A stretch of 64,000 bases of DNA from NCBI RefSeq assembly GCF_000687755.1, contig NZ_JHXN01000001.1:186001-250000 (forward strand), read 5' to 3'. Source of the DNA: Taylorella asinigenitalis ATCC 700933. Its GTDB lineage: Bacteria > Pseudomonadota > Gammaproteobacteria > Burkholderiales > Burkholderiaceae_B. Each line of letters starts with the position of its first letter. The stretch's first letter is position 1. The translations under genes and the position numbers were made by a program. Shown piece by piece: positions 19,674 through 29,280 of this stretch. The notes under the pieces are model-generated. The model was not told the DNA's origin. It did not search any database and worked only from the letters and a program-made list of their open reading frames with translations.

Positions 19674-21368
19674 TTAAAACTCTGTTCTAGGGTCTTTACC
19701 TCCATAAAAAATTCCAGTTCCTGGATCTTTAATAATGGCATTAACGTCACCCATATCAGGTTTTTCAGTGATTTTATATCCTCTATTTTTAAGATTCATC
19801 TCAACATCTTTAACTAGAGTTAAATCTTCCACACGAAGTTCATCTGGTAACCATTGCATGTGAAAACGAGGGTGTGCAACTGCTTTTTGTATATCCATCT
19901 TATGGTCAATTACATTAGATATAACTTGAAGTACTGTAGTTATAATTCGAGTTCCACCTGGCGAACCAACAACCATAAAAATTTGTCCGTCTTTTAAAAC
20001 TAGAGTTGGTGACATAGAAGATAAAGGACGTTTCCCTCCCTCAATTGCATTTGCATCCGAACCTACAGCTCCAAATAAATTAGGTACTCCTGGTTTAGCG
20101 GAAAAATCATCCATTTCATCATTAAGTAAAAATCCTGCACCTTCAACAGCCGCCCCAGAACCAAAGGACCAGTTTATCGTATAGGTCACAGATACAGCGT
20201 TGCCTTTTGAATCAATCACAGAGTAATGAGTTGTTTGATCTGATTCATATGGCATATCAAGGGCTGGCTTAACCCTATCGCTAGAAATTGCTTCACCCTT
20301 TTGTGCCATTATGCGTTCATAGATTTTCTTAGCATAAGACTTATCAATTAGCTTTTCGACTGGAACTTTTACGAAATCAGGATCACCCATATATTCAGAG
20401 CGATCTGCAAATGCTTGTCTTTCAGCTTCTGCCATCAAATGTATGGTGTAACTTGAAAGTGCACCCAGCTCCCCAATATTTGCGTTTTCCATAATATTCA
20501 GAATTTGAATAATATGCGTTCCACCAGATGAAGGAGGAGACATTGAAATAATGTCATAACCCCTATATGTGCCCTTGACAGGTTCTCTCCATACTGCTTT
20601 GTAATTTGCAAGGTCTTCTTTAGTTATTAGACCCTTATTGGCCTCCTGATCTTTAACAATTAAATCAGCAGTCTCTCCTTTATAGAATTCATCAGGACCA
20701 TTTTTAGAAATTCTCTCTAGGGTCCTAGCTAAATCCTCTTGAACTAATATTTCTCCTTCTTTATAAGCAGTGCCATCTTCCTTGAAAAAGTATTTTTTCG
20801 TTGCGGCATATTTAAGCATTCGCTCCTTCTCTTCTTCAAAGGATTCTGCTTGACGTGCAGTCAATTTAAAGCCCTTTCTTGCTGTATCAATAGCAGGTTG
20901 AATTAATTCTGGCAATGACATCGTGCCGTACTTATTCAGTAATTCACTCATCCCTCTTACTGTGCCTGGCACACCTGCCGACAAATGACCACTAACACTT
21001 AGCCCATCTACAACGTTTTTTTGTTCATCTAAATACATATCACGAGTAGCAGCTTTGGGGGCCATTTCCCTAAAATCTAGAGCAATTTGTCTACCATCGG
21101 CTGTGTGTACGAGTGCAAATCCCCCGCCTCCTATATTACCCGCAGCTGGATGGACAACTGCAAGCATATAGCCTACTGCAACAGCAGCATCAATAGCATT
21201 TCCTCCTTTATTGAGAACGTTTTTACCCACAACATTAGCTAATTCATGTGTGCTTAAAACTATACCAGTAGTAGTATCTTTTATAGGATCCTTAACAGCT
21301 GCTTGAATAGAAATTGCTGGCAAACTTAAAGCTGTGATTAAGGAGAGCGATTTAAGTAAGGTCTTCAT
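19674..21368 (-). CDS. ggt: Gamma-glutamyltransferase (periplasmic)
   Basis: Exported N-terminal-nucleophile hydrolase that cleaves gamma-glutamyl bonds of glutathione. The 564-aa precursor starts MKTLLKSLSLITALSLPAIS, a clear Sec signal. The autocleavage site and catalytic Thr are in DQTTHYSVID. GGNAIDAAVAVGYML is in the large subunit; MSPTLVLKDG and VGSPGGTRIITTV are in the small subunit. Length is typical. I place the start at the ATG at 21368; a TTG two codons upstream is less likely. Ggt could supply glutamate and cysteinylglycine from host glutathione, which would suit a host-associated bacterium (inference). Confidence 0.95.
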   Translation of the reverse strand: MKTLLKSLSLITALSLPAISIQAAVKDPIKDTTTGIVLSTHELANVVGKNVLNKGGNAIDAAVAVGYMLAVVHPAAGNIGGGGFALVHTADGRQIALDFREMAPKAATRDMYLDEQKNVVDGLSVSGHLSAGVPGTVRGMSELLNKYGTMSLPELIQPAIDTARKGFKLTARQAESFEEEKERMLKYAATKKYFFKEDGTAYKEGEILVQEDLARTLERISKNGPDEFYKGETADLIVKDQEANKGLITKEDLANYKAVWREPVKGTYRGYDIISMSPPSSGGTHIIQILNIMENANIGELGALSSYTIHLMAEAERQAFADRSEYMGDPDFVKVPVEKLIDKSYAKKIYERIMAQKGEAISSDRVKPALDMPYESDQTTHYSVIDSKGNAVSVTYTINWSFGSGAAVEGAGFLLNDEMDDFSAKPGVPNLFGAVGSDANAIEGGKRPLSSMSPTLVLKDGQIFMVVGSPGGTRIITTVLQVISNVIDHKMDIQKAVAHPRFHMQWLPDELRVEDLTLVKDVEMNLKNRGYKITEKPDMGDVNAIIKDPGTGIFYGGKDPRTEF

Positions 21369-21454
21369 AATCAATCCAATATAAGTTAAAAGAATTTATA
21401 GATTATCAATTTGTAAAAATCACACAATTAGGGAATTTGCTATTACCAAAAAAA

Positions 21455-21481
21455 AGCCCCTATTACAAAGTAATAAGGGCT
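21455..21481 (-). terminator. Rho-independent terminator after the SDR gene
   Basis: Twelve-base arms AGCCCCTATTAC and GTAATAAGGGCT with one mismatch and a 3-base loop, followed on the minus strand by a run of eight T. It lies 22 bases past the SDR stop. Confidence 0.88.
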
Positions 21482-21502
21482 AAGTGAAATTACAAAAAAA
21501 AA

Positions 21503-22285
21503 TTACTGTATATGTTTTCCGCCATCAATACGAATCCCCCAACCCATAATATGAGAAGCCACATCACTAGCAAGGTAAACCACTGCAGCTGCAACCTCTT
21601 CAGGTTTAGCATAACGTTTATCTAGCGTTGCATCTGCAAAAAATCTTTCTGCTTCTTCTGGAGTTTTAGAATCCCCAAAAGTATTTTTCTCGATCCGACG
21701 CATCATATCAGTGTCTACAGCACTAGGGGCAATGTAATTGCAGTGTATCCCTTTTGATCCCAACTCATGTGCAGCCGACTTAACTAGACCTGCAACTGCA
21801 TGTTTAGAAGCACAATAGTGACCCATACCAGCAGAACCAACATAAGCACCTTCGGATGCAAGAGTAACTATGGAACCCTTACCTTTTTTAAGCAAATATG
21901 GAATAGTGTATTTCATAGTAAATAAAACACCATACACATTTACTTCGAATGTTTTTTTCCAGTTTTCGATGTTGGCATCTTTTGTTTCAGCAAAATCTCC
22001 ATTAATACCTGCGTTAGGTACAACAACATCAATGCCTCCAAAATCAGAAACAACTTTTTCAATATGTTCCTTCATTTGTTCTTCATTAGTAACGTCTGCT
22101 ACATAACCACGCACTTGAGAGTCATCTAAGCCAAGTGTAGGTATAAATTCATCTAATTCCTCTTGTTTAAAAGCAAAAAGTGCTAATTTACTTCCTTCCT
22201 TTGCAAAAGCTTTGGAAACAGCCGCTCCAATTCCGCCTGTCGAACCAGTAATTAAAACTACTTTATCTTTAAGATTCAAGTCCAT
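21503..22285 (-). CDS. Short-chain dehydrogenase/reductase (classical SDR)
   Basis: The 260-aa cytosolic NAD(P)-dependent oxidoreductase has the nucleotide motif TGSTGGIG (residues 14-21), the NAG motif in VPNAGINGD and the catalytic YxxxK as YCASK (active-site Ser in TLASEGAYVGS). The C-terminus WGIRIDGGKHIQ is typical. Substrate cannot be read from the sequence. It resembles the group containing 3-oxoacyl-ACP reductases and hydroxybutyrate dehydrogenases. No pathway genes are adjacent. It has a terminator and lies head to head with the AlkD-like gene. Confidence 0.85.
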   Translation of the reverse strand: MDLNLKDKVVLITGSTGGIGAAVSKAFAKEGSKLALFAFKQEELDEFIPTLGLDDSQVRGYVADVTNEEQMKEHIEKVVSDFGGIDVVVPNAGINGDFAETKDANIENWKKTFEVNVYGVLFTMKYTIPYLLKKGKGSIVTLASEGAYVGSAGMGHYCASKHAVAGLVKSAAHELGSKGIHCNYIAPSAVDTDMMRRIEKNTFGDSKTPEEAERFFADATLDKRYAKPEEVAAAVVYLASDVASHIMGWGIRIDGGKHIQ

Positions 22286-22370
22286 TACAATATTCTCCTT
22301 TTAATATATATTTTTATTTTAACCACCGTTAACATAAACAATTTTTTTGCAAGATGAGTCGTTACGAAAT

Positions 22371-23090
22371 ATGAGCAAAGAAATCATTTCAAAATATTTA
22401 AGAAGTTACGCAACAAAAAAACAAAAAGATTACATGGAGAAACTCATTCCTGATGTTGATTCTGACAGAATTATTGGGGTGAAATCGGACGATGTAAAAG
22501 AAGCCGCACATGATATGTACTACGAAAGAGGTTTAGAGGGATTACGTTTCTTCTTAGATGATTTACCGCATTATTTTATTGAAGAAGAGAACGTGCACTC
22601 ATACATTATTAACTGTATAGAAGACATAGAAGTTCAATACAGAGAATTGGATGTATTTCTGCCTACAATAGACAATTGGTGGACTTGCGATATCATTAGA
22701 CTTGCTCATCCATTAGATGATGCACATGATGCATTTCTACAAGAGCATATTCAAAAATGGCTAAATAGTGATGATCTTTACACAACTAGATTTGGCATAG
22801 TCTCAACTTTACGTCATTATCTGGAAGATAGATTTGATGTAAAACACTTAGATGCAATTGCAGCAGTTAATGCAACGGAAGACTTATATTTGAGATCTGC
22901 AGTTGCTTGGTTTTTCGCAACAGCACTAATTTTTAAGTGGGAGGAAACATTGCCATACCTAACTGAAAAAAGGCTTCCTAAACTAATCCACAACCATATA
23001 ATTTTGAAATGCAAGGATTCTACAAGGCTTACTGAAGATAAAAAGGATTTTCTCCGAGGCATCTCAAGAATAACAAAAGCCGATTCTTAG
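22371..23090 (+). CDS. AlkD-like DNA alkylation repair protein (HEAT-repeat glycosylase)
   Basis: The 239-aa all-helical protein matches the DNA alkylation repair family (PF08713), whose members excise bulky or cationic alkylpurines without base flipping. The signature NWxxxD is present as N102-W103-W-T-C-D107, where the Trp and Asp correspond to the DNA-contacting and catalytic residues of Bacillus AlkD. A second Trp (SAVAWFFATAL) fits the other cation-pi residue. The ATG at 22371 is chosen because the preceding in-frame TTG gives a non-homologous leader. The last 4 bases overlap the convergent rlmD. Confidence 0.8.
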   Translation: MSKEIISKYLRSYATKKQKDYMEKLIPDVDSDRIIGVKSDDVKEAAHDMYYERGLEGLRFFLDDLPHYFIEEENVHSYIINCIEDIEVQYRELDVFLPTIDNWWTCDIIRLAHPLDDAHDAFLQEHIQKWLNSDDLYTTRFGIVSTLRHYLEDRFDVKHLDAIAAVNATEDLYLRSAVAWFFATALIFKWEETLPYLTEKRLPKLIHNHIILKCKDSTRLTEDKKDFLRGISRITKADS

Positions 23091-24409
23091 CCAATCAAAT
23101 CAAAAGCTGCTATGGATTCAACATGAGCTGTATGAGGGAACATATTGATTACGCCCGCACATAGTAACTTATATGATCCTGAATTTACCAGAACATCCAC
23201 GTCTCGTGCGAGAGTACTAGGATTACAGGAGACGTAAACGATTCGTTTAGGCCTTAGGCTCGGATTCATCTCTGTGAGAGCCTTGCACACAGCTAATGCC
23301 CCGTCTCGTGGTGGATCCAAAAGCATCTTATCGAAAAATCCTAAATTCTCCAGCCATTCTTTATCCACATCAAATAGGTTTAGAGTAGTAAAACTGACTT
23401 TATTTTCAAGGCCATGAATCTTCGCACCTTGCATTGCACGTTCAGTTAAAGTTTCACTTCCTTCAAAGCCCATAACTTCTTTGGCCATCGTAGCAAGTGG
23501 CAATGTAAAGTTCCCTAGCCCACAAAATAAATCTGCCACCCTATCACTACTCTCAATCTCAAGTAAATTCAAGGCTCTGTGGATTAATGTGCGATTTATA
23601 AACGGATTGACCTGAGTAAAATCACTTGGCTCATAAAACATTCTTAAACCAAACTGAGGTATATCATAGTAAAGTTTATGACTATCCGAAGAGTTCGTAA
23701 GCAATGGTTTTAGAGTATCCAATCCTTTTGATTGCGTCCACCACACAATATCGTGTTTTTTAGCAAAATCAAGCAGTTTTTGCGTATCCTCATCTGACAA
23801 TGGAACCATATGACGCAAAGCTAAAACGACTGTCTCATCTCCCACAGCCACCTCAATTTGAGGTATATCCTCACGGCACGAAAGATTGTTCAAACAAGCC
23901 CTCAAGCTTGGAAGCAAGTCTGAAACCCTTTTAGCTAGTACAGGACAGGTGTCCATTTCGACTACAAATCTGCCCTTTTTCTCACGAAAACCTACTAATA
24001 CATCATTTTTCTTTCTTACATATCGTACAGATAATCGTGCACGGTAACGATACCCCCAATATGGCCCATGTATTGGTGGCAATACTTTCGCTTTCTCAAC
24101 TTTGCCTATATGCCACAAATTATCTTCAAGTGTTCTTTGTTTAACTGCGACTTGCGTAGATGGGTCTATATGTTGCATAGAGCATCCCCCACAAACGCCG
24201 TAATTTGGGCATCTTGGAGTTACTCTTGCAGAAGATTCTTTAAGAATTCGGGTTGCTGTTGCGACCTCGAAAGAATCCTTTTTCTGATATATGTTAGCTT
24301 CGACTGTTTCATTAAGAATGGCACCATCAACGAAAATTGCTTTACCGTCTCTGCGTGCCACTCCCCGACCATTATTATCGATTGAATCAATCTTTATAAT
24401 TTCTGACAT
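23087..24409 (-). CDS. rlmD: 23S rRNA (uracil-1939-C5)-methyltransferase RlmD
   Basis: The 440-aa SAM-dependent rRNA methylase has an N-terminal TRAM domain (about 1-60, with NNGRGVARRDGKAIFVDGA) and a [4Fe-4S] cluster region (CPNYGVCGGCSMQHI). The Rossmann methylase domain has DLFCGLGNFTLPLA. The catalytic cysteine is in YVSCNPSTLARD. Length is normal for RlmD/RumA. It is convergent with the AlkD-like gene, with a 4-base overlap, so each stop lies inside the other transcription unit. Confidence 0.95.
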   Translation of the reverse strand: MSEIIKIDSIDNNGRGVARRDGKAIFVDGAILNETVEANIYQKKDSFEVATATRILKESSARVTPRCPNYGVCGGCSMQHIDPSTQVAVKQRTLEDNLWHIGKVEKAKVLPPIHGPYWGYRYRARLSVRYVRKKNDVLVGFREKKGRFVVEMDTCPVLAKRVSDLLPSLRACLNNLSCREDIPQIEVAVGDETVVLALRHMVPLSDEDTQKLLDFAKKHDIVWWTQSKGLDTLKPLLTNSSDSHKLYYDIPQFGLRMFYEPSDFTQVNPFINRTLIHRALNLLEIESSDRVADLFCGLGNFTLPLATMAKEVMGFEGSETLTERAMQGAKIHGLENKVSFTTLNLFDVDKEWLENLGFFDKMLLDPPRDGALAVCKALTEMNPSLRPKRIVYVSCNPSTLARDVDVLVNSGSYKLLCAGVINMFPHTAHVESIAAFDLIG

Positions 24410-24451
24410 TGCTCACCTTAAATAAAGTGAACAATTATAACGAATGCAAGT

Positions 24452-25153
24452 TTAGAATTGAGAATCGGATTTTCCCAAATTATCAAAAGCTTTATCCATC
24501 TCTTTCATCTGATTCTCAATTTTATTCATTTGACCCTCGATGGTATTTTTCTGATTTGAATAGAATTGATCATGTCTAGTTTTCTTATGCTCATCCATAT
24601 TATCAACATAGCCTTTCATGAATTCATGATCTCGTAAACTTGTTTTTTTCTCAGATTCATTACGTCTTTTTTTTCCATCAAGTCTATCCTGATAAGCTTT
24701 AATTAATTTATCCTTCTGTTTCTTATCTAATGAATTCCAAAATCTTAGTAATTTAGCTTGATACTGTTTTGTCTTTAAAAGAAAATCTTCCATAGCTAGG
24801 TTATCTGCTTTAAAGACTGCTTCTAAATCTGGGGTGTTAGTAGTTATAAGAGTCAATTGAGCTTTATGATTTTCTTTTGCTCTGTCTCTAACAGATTTAT
24901 TCATGGATTTATGAAAATCTAATGCATCTTTGAAAAGTAATTTTTGTTCATTGTTCAAAGTGATTTCATTATTAACTACTTTTGGATTTAATAATTGAAA
25001 TGCTACAGAGTTATGGTGAAATGACTTATGTTGTGCAGATTTATGAGTATTCCCTTTTTTATAGTGATCAAACTCTTCTGGTGCTGCTATAACAAATCCA
25101 GCGATTCCTAAAGACAAAACTGAAGCTGCAAAAAATTTATTCAATACTGACAT
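24452..25153 (-). CDS. Periplasmic Spy/CpxP-like (LTXXQ) protein
   Basis: The 233-aa product has a Sec signal peptide (MSVLNKFFAASVLSLGIAGF, cleavage near VIAAPEE) and is otherwise helical and highly charged, with many Lys, His and Gln. Two segments, LNNEQKLLFKDAL and LDKKQKDKLIKAY, are spaced like the paired LTxxQ motifs of Spy/CpxP periplasmic chaperones. The C-terminal 60 residues look like coiled coil. Assignment to this family is moderate. A role in envelope stress is inference only. Confidence 0.65.
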   Translation of the reverse strand: MSVLNKFFAASVLSLGIAGFVIAAPEEFDHYKKGNTHKSAQHKSFHHNSVAFQLLNPKVVNNEITLNNEQKLLFKDALDFHKSMNKSVRDRAKENHKAQLTLITTNTPDLEAVFKADNLAMEDFLLKTKQYQAKLLRFWNSLDKKQKDKLIKAYQDRLDGKKRRNESEKKTSLRDHEFMKGYVDNMDEHKKTRHDQFYSNQKNTIEGQMNKIENQMKEMDKAFDNLGKSDSQF

Positions 25154-25209
25154 AGATTGCTCCCTGTAAGTGAAGTAATTAAAGTAAGTAGAAAAAAAAT
25201 AAAATTTTA

Positions 25210-25899
25210 TTATGGCAAGTAGGCAGCAGGATTAACTGGTTTGCCGTCTCGCCTAATTTCGAAATGAAGTTTTGGTGAAGTCGTATCTGATGATCCTAAG
25301 GTAGCAATTTGTTGACCTTTTTTAACTTTTTGACCCTCTTTTACAAGTATTTTATCTGTGTGAGCATACGCAGAAATAAATGATTTCTTATGTGCAATAA
25401 GAATTAAATTGCCCATGCCGCGAATACCATTACCCGTATATGAAACAGTACCATCAGCGGCAGATAATATTGGGTCACCAATTGAACCACCAAAATCAAT
25501 GCCTCTTGTTTCATTCGTATAGTTTGCTATAACCCTTCCAGCAGTTGGTTTAGTCCAATCAATCAAGCCCGCATCTGAAGCTCTACCAATTGTGACAGGA
25601 TCTGAACCCGAACTTCCTTTTCCGCCGACGGTTTTTCTAATATGAGATTTAGCTGAAATACGTAAAACCTGCCCAGGAAAGATTCGGCTAATATCATTAA
25701 TATTATTTAAACGAGCTAACTCTTCAACAGTTGTATTGTATTTACGAGCAATAAGGCTTAATGTCTCTCCTCTTTGGACAGTGTGAGGAGGAAACCCTTG
25801 ATTGTAATCGTCTACTGGTGCATTTTGAGAAGTGGTACACGCAGCTAGTAATGATACAAATAAAACAGTAAGTAACTTTGATTGCTTGTTTAATAACAT
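25210..25899 (-). CDS. nlpD: NlpD-type lipoprotein with LysM and degenerate LytM domains
   Basis: Outer-membrane lipoprotein of 229 aa from the ATG at 25899 (an upstream in-frame codon at 25923 would add eight non-signal residues). Lipobox LLAAC gives Cys21. The LysM peptidoglycan-binding domain spans about 39-82 (HTVQRGETLSLIARKYN). The C-terminal M23/LytM domain lacks zinc ligands: the usual HxH is KLHFEIR here and the first His is missing from GIDFGGSIGD. Such domains do not cut peptidoglycan but activate amidases at the division site. The order surE-pcm-nlpD is conserved. Confidence 0.92.
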   Translation of the reverse strand: MLLNKQSKLLTVLFVSLLAACTTSQNAPVDDYNQGFPPHTVQRGETLSLIARKYNTTVEELARLNNINDISRIFPGQVLRISAKSHIRKTVGGKGSSGSDPVTIGRASDAGLIDWTKPTAGRVIANYTNETRGIDFGGSIGDPILSAADGTVSYTGNGIRGMGNLILIAHKKSFISAYAHTDKILVKEGQKVKKGQQIATLGSSDTTSPKLHFEIRRDGKPVNPAAYLP

Positions 25900-25926
25900 A
25901 AACCCTATCCTAATATTTCCCAATTA

Positions 25927-26700
25927 TTATACTTGTATTCCAGATTTCAAAGGCACAAACCTTGTTGATTCATACTCAGAGTTAATCCAATTTTTATTAG
26001 AAATCCTTCTAAATGTTACTAACTTCTGATTAGCCCCACCTACTGGAGCAACTAATATCCCTCCAATATCTAATTGGGTTAATAATGTTTTTGGTACTTC
26101 TAGCCCTGCTGCAGCTAGAATAATCGCATCATAGGGGGCTGCTTTAGTTAAACCTAACATACCATCCCCTAAAACTATATCAATTGATGGCAAATCAGAT
26201 ATTCGCTTTATATTGCTTAAAGCTAAATTGTAAAGACCAGTTATTCTCTCAATGGAATGCACAGATTTATAGATACAAGATAAAACTGCAGCTTGATATC
26301 CGCACCCCGTACCAATTTCAAGCACATTATTTTGGCGATTATTTTGAAGTGCCAAAGTAATCATACGTGCAACGACTGAAGGCTTAGAGATTGTTTGCCC
26401 ATATCCTATTGGCAATGCTTCGTCCACATAAGCTCTACTTCTTGTACCAGGATCCATAAAGACATGTCTTTGAACTCTAACCATTGCGTCCAAAACTCTG
26501 GAATCAGAAGTAATTCCGAATTCCCGCAACGCCTCAACCATTCTGATTCTGTGAATATCGGAATTAAGGCCTGAATTCAGTTCCAAGGCTTTTTGAAACC
26601 TTAATTTAACTTCAGGGGATGGACTTTTAATCCCTATATTCCTAGACCCTGAAGATAATCGAGTATTACTATTTGTGGAAATGATCTGTTTTTTTATCAT
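25927..26700 (-). CDS. pcm: Protein-L-isoaspartate O-methyltransferase
   Basis: SAM-dependent repair enzyme that methylates isoaspartyl residues in aged proteins. Signatures are RVQRHVFMDP, YVDEALPIGYGQTISKPSVVA, the SAM motif VLEIGTGCGYQAAVLS and APYDAIILAAA. At 257 aa it is about 45 residues longer than the E. coli enzyme, with a basic, low-complexity N-terminal extension; no signal peptide is obvious. The ATG directly abuts the surE stop with no spacing. Confidence 0.94.
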   Translation of the reverse strand: MIKKQIISTNSNTRLSSGSRNIGIKSPSPEVKLRFQKALELNSGLNSDIHRIRMVEALREFGITSDSRVLDAMVRVQRHVFMDPGTRSRAYVDEALPIGYGQTISKPSVVARMITLALQNNRQNNVLEIGTGCGYQAAVLSCIYKSVHSIERITGLYNLALSNIKRISDLPSIDIVLGDGMLGLTKAAPYDAIILAAAGLEVPKTLLTQLDIGGILVAPVGGANQKLVTFRRISNKNWINSEYESTRFVPLKSGIQV

Positions 26701-27471
26701 TTATTCCGAAACAGTTTTGACTACATTATTGAGCCAGGATTTAGTAGATTCCAATTTCTTGTAATGAGTCATATCCAATTGGATAGGAGTAACAGAAATA
26801 TAACCATTATCCACCGCATAAAAATCTGTGTCCTCGCCAAAATCCATGATTTCACCAGAGGCACCTATCCAGAATAGCTCCTGTCCAAATGGACTTTTGG
26901 TCCTTTCAACTGGTTGAGATTGATGACGTCGACCTAGTCTAGTAACACGAAAATCATTAATACTATAGGAGTCTTTAGGTGGGATATTTATACTTAGTAA
27001 TGTTTTAGTTTCAGTGGGATTAGCAACAATTAATTTCACAAATTCATTAGCGATGCTTGCAGCTTCATCAATATTGGGCCAATTGTAGTGAGTTAAAGAA
27101 AAAGCTATAGACTGATAACCAAATAAATACCCTTCAGTTGCTGCAGCAACCGTACCTGAATATAGAGTATCCTCACCCAAGTTTGCACCATTATTTATAC
27201 CAGACACAACAATATCAGGAACAAAGTCCAAAAAATTGGTTAACGCTACATGGACACAATCACTTGGAGTACCATTTATGATATTGAAACCTTTAGAAGA
27301 TTTTTTTAAGCTTAAAGGTCTATTAATAGATAATGAATTAGAAGCTCCACTATGATTGATCTCAGGAGTGAATACCACTACCTCTGCCCATTTAGAAAGT
27401 TCATCATAAAGTTTTTCTAAACCAAGAGCATAATAGCCGTCATCGTTAGCCAAGAGGATTTTTGTAGTCAT
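26701..27471 (-). CDS. surE: 5'/3'-nucleotidase SurE
   Basis: The 256-aa metal-dependent nucleotidase/exopolyphosphatase for nucleoside monophosphates is linked to stationary-phase survival. The N-terminal LLANDDGYYALGL contains the two metal-binding aspartates. HSGASNSLSI, GTPSDCVHVALT and SGINNGANLGEDTLYSGTVAA are family hallmarks. It heads the surE-pcm-nlpD series and is divergent from plsY across a 64-base gap. Confidence 0.96.
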   Translation of the reverse strand: MTTKILLANDDGYYALGLEKLYDELSKWAEVVVFTPEINHSGASNSLSINRPLSLKKSSKGFNIINGTPSDCVHVALTNFLDFVPDIVVSGINNGANLGEDTLYSGTVAAATEGYLFGYQSIAFSLTHYNWPNIDEAASIANEFVKLIVANPTETKTLLSINIPPKDSYSINDFRVTRLGRRHQSQPVERTKSPFGQELFWIGASGEIMDFGEDTDFYAVDNGYISVTPIQLDMTHYKKLESTKSWLNNVVKTVSE

Positions 27472-27535
27472 AGAACACCTTCGAAATTAAATGTGATTTA
27501 TTTTAATATATAAAAAAAACTTAAAGAGGAACCAA

Positions 27536-28123
27536 ATGTACGAATATTTAGCCATCCCAATTGCTTATTTTATAGGCTCAATCCCCTTTGCTATTGTTGT
27601 AAGCAAATTATTCGGCTTAAAAGATCCGCGACAATATGGCTCGGGAAATCCTGGTGCCACAAACGTTTTAAGAAGCGGAAATAAAGTAGCCGCAGCATTA
27701 ACATTTATTGGAGATGCTGCTAAGGGAGCCATTGCCATATTACTAACCTTAGAGATTTTTCCGCATATATCGGCAACAATCATAGCTTTAGTAGCTGTAG
27801 CTGCATTTCTGGGCCATTTGTTTTCACCATTTTTAAATTTTAAAGGCGGAAAAGGTGTGGCTACTTCCTTCGGTATATTTTTAGCATTAGATCTTAATTT
27901 TGCTTTGATATTGCTTGGTATATGGATACTTGTTGTTGTGCTATTTAGAGTGTCTGCATTGGCCGCTATAATCACCGCATTGGCAGCACCCTTCATATAC
28001 CTATTTATACATATGAGTTCTTATATAGTTTGGCCAATCTTTGCTGCAATTATTGTTATGGCGACACTCCTTTTATATAAGCACAAATCCAATATTGATA
28101 AGCTCATTAATAAAAAGAATTGA
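27536..28123 (+). CDS. plsY: Glycerol-3-phosphate acyltransferase PlsY
   Basis: The 195-aa inner-membrane enzyme transfers acyl groups from acyl-phosphate to glycerol-3-phosphate, the first step of phospholipid synthesis. It has about five membrane segments. The three PlsY motifs are visible as [29 protein letters not shown] and [21 protein letters not shown]. The ribosome site AGAGGA precedes the ATG. Its 3' end overlaps the convergent tsaD by 17 bases. Confidence 0.96.
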   Translation: MYEYLAIPIAYFIGSIPFAIVVSKLFGLKDPRQYGSGNPGATNVLRSGNKVAAALTFIGDAAKGAIAILLTLEIFPHISATIIALVAVAAFLGHLFSPFLNFKGGKGVATSFGIFLALDLNFALILLGIWILVVVLFRVSALAAIITALAAPFIYLFIHMSSYIVWPIFAAIIVMATLLLYKHKSNIDKLINKKN

Positions 28124-29141
28124 TATCCTCAAGTGGCCAATTCGCTCTTACAGGCTGGTTGTAGTTTTTATAGAGTTTTACTTTTCCAGCCTTAATTCTT
28201 TCACTAGCAGCATTTGCAATCATTGCTCCGTTATCGGTGCAAAATTCTAGCGGAGGAAAATATACTTCAACCCCAAGCTTAGAAGTTTCGCTTTTAAGTC
28301 TGCTACGTAATTCTTGATTCGCTCCAACACCTCCTGCAACAACAAGCCTTTTAGAGTCAGTCATTTTTAGAGCTTCTATTACTTTATGGACTAAAACATC
28401 AACAATTGCCTCTTGGGTTGCGGCAGCTAAATCAGCAAGATTTTTTTGAGTAATTTCACTAGCAGCTAGTTTGTTATATTGGTTCATAACAGCTGTTTTT
28501 AAGCCGCTGAAACTGAAGTTTAAATCCTTACTATGCTTCATTGGCCGTGGCAATGCATACGCCGATGCATCCCCTTCTTTTGCTAACCTTGCTAAATGTG
28601 CTCCTCCAGGGTAAGGTAAACCTAAAATTTTTGCGGTTTTATCAAAAGCCTCACCAGCCGCATCATCTAATGTTTCACCTAAGAGTTTGTAGTCCCCTAT
28701 CCCATTTACTTGCATTATCTGAGTGTGTCCACCACTAACCAACAGAGCTACAAATGGAAATTCCAGCTTAGGCTCAGAAAGCATCGGAGAAAGCAGGTGC
28801 CCTTCAAGATGGTGAATGGGTATAAGTGGTAGAGCCTGACTCCATGCAAAACCATGTGCAAATGAAGAAGCCACCAGTAAAGCCCCTTGAAGACCAGGGC
28901 CAGCAGTATAAGCAACAATGTCAATATCTTTTAAACTTTTATTGGTTTTTAAAAGGAGCTCATGTAAAAGTGGCAATAAATTCTTTATATGATTCCTAGA
29001 TGCTAGCTCTGGCACTACTCCACCATATTCCTCATGCAATTTAATCTGAGAATGCAATGTATGACCAAGCAATCCATCTTGCGTGTCAACAAGGGCTAAT
29101 CCAGTTTCATCACAGGAGCTTTCAATACCGAGTACTAACAT
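28107..29141 (-). CDS. tsaD: tRNA threonylcarbamoyladenosine biosynthesis protein TsaD
   Basis: The 344-aa ASKHA-fold protein of the TsaBDE complex installs t6A37 in ANN-decoding tRNAs. Diagnostic are [16 protein letters not shown] at the N-terminus, the metal-binding [29 protein letters not shown] and the C-terminal [10 protein letters not shown]. Length is standard. Convergent with plsY with a 17-base overlap. Confidence 0.97.
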   Translation of the reverse strand: MLVLGIESSCDETGLALVDTQDGLLGHTLHSQIKLHEEYGGVVPELASRNHIKNLLPLLHELLLKTNKSLKDIDIVAYTAGPGLQGALLVASSFAHGFAWSQALPLIPIHHLEGHLLSPMLSEPKLEFPFVALLVSGGHTQIMQVNGIGDYKLLGETLDDAAGEAFDKTAKILGLPYPGGAHLARLAKEGDASAYALPRPMKHSKDLNFSFSGLKTAVMNQYNKLAASEITQKNLADLAAATQEAIVDVLVHKVIEALKMTDSKRLVVAGGVGANQELRSRLKSETSKLGVEVYFPPLEFCTDNGAMIANAASERIKAGKVKLYKNYNQPVRANWPLEDINSFY

Positions 29142-29280
29142 ATCTGTTGTTATAAAAAAACAAATTTAAGGTAAATAAAGGGTTTAAATAAAATTTTAAT
29201 ATATAAGACTTTTCACAATTCATGTAATTCATAGTTTAGGAATTAAAATGACGCATTCTTACACCATTTGGAGTTTTATC

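Noticed and set aside
24446-24560. Hairpin-like repeats at the end of the Spy-like gene as a terminator
   Set aside because: No stable stem with T-run found in the 42 bases after the stop.
29142-29280. Purine riboswitch before the purine permease
   Set aside because: The leader is A/T-rich without the conserved three-way junction elements.
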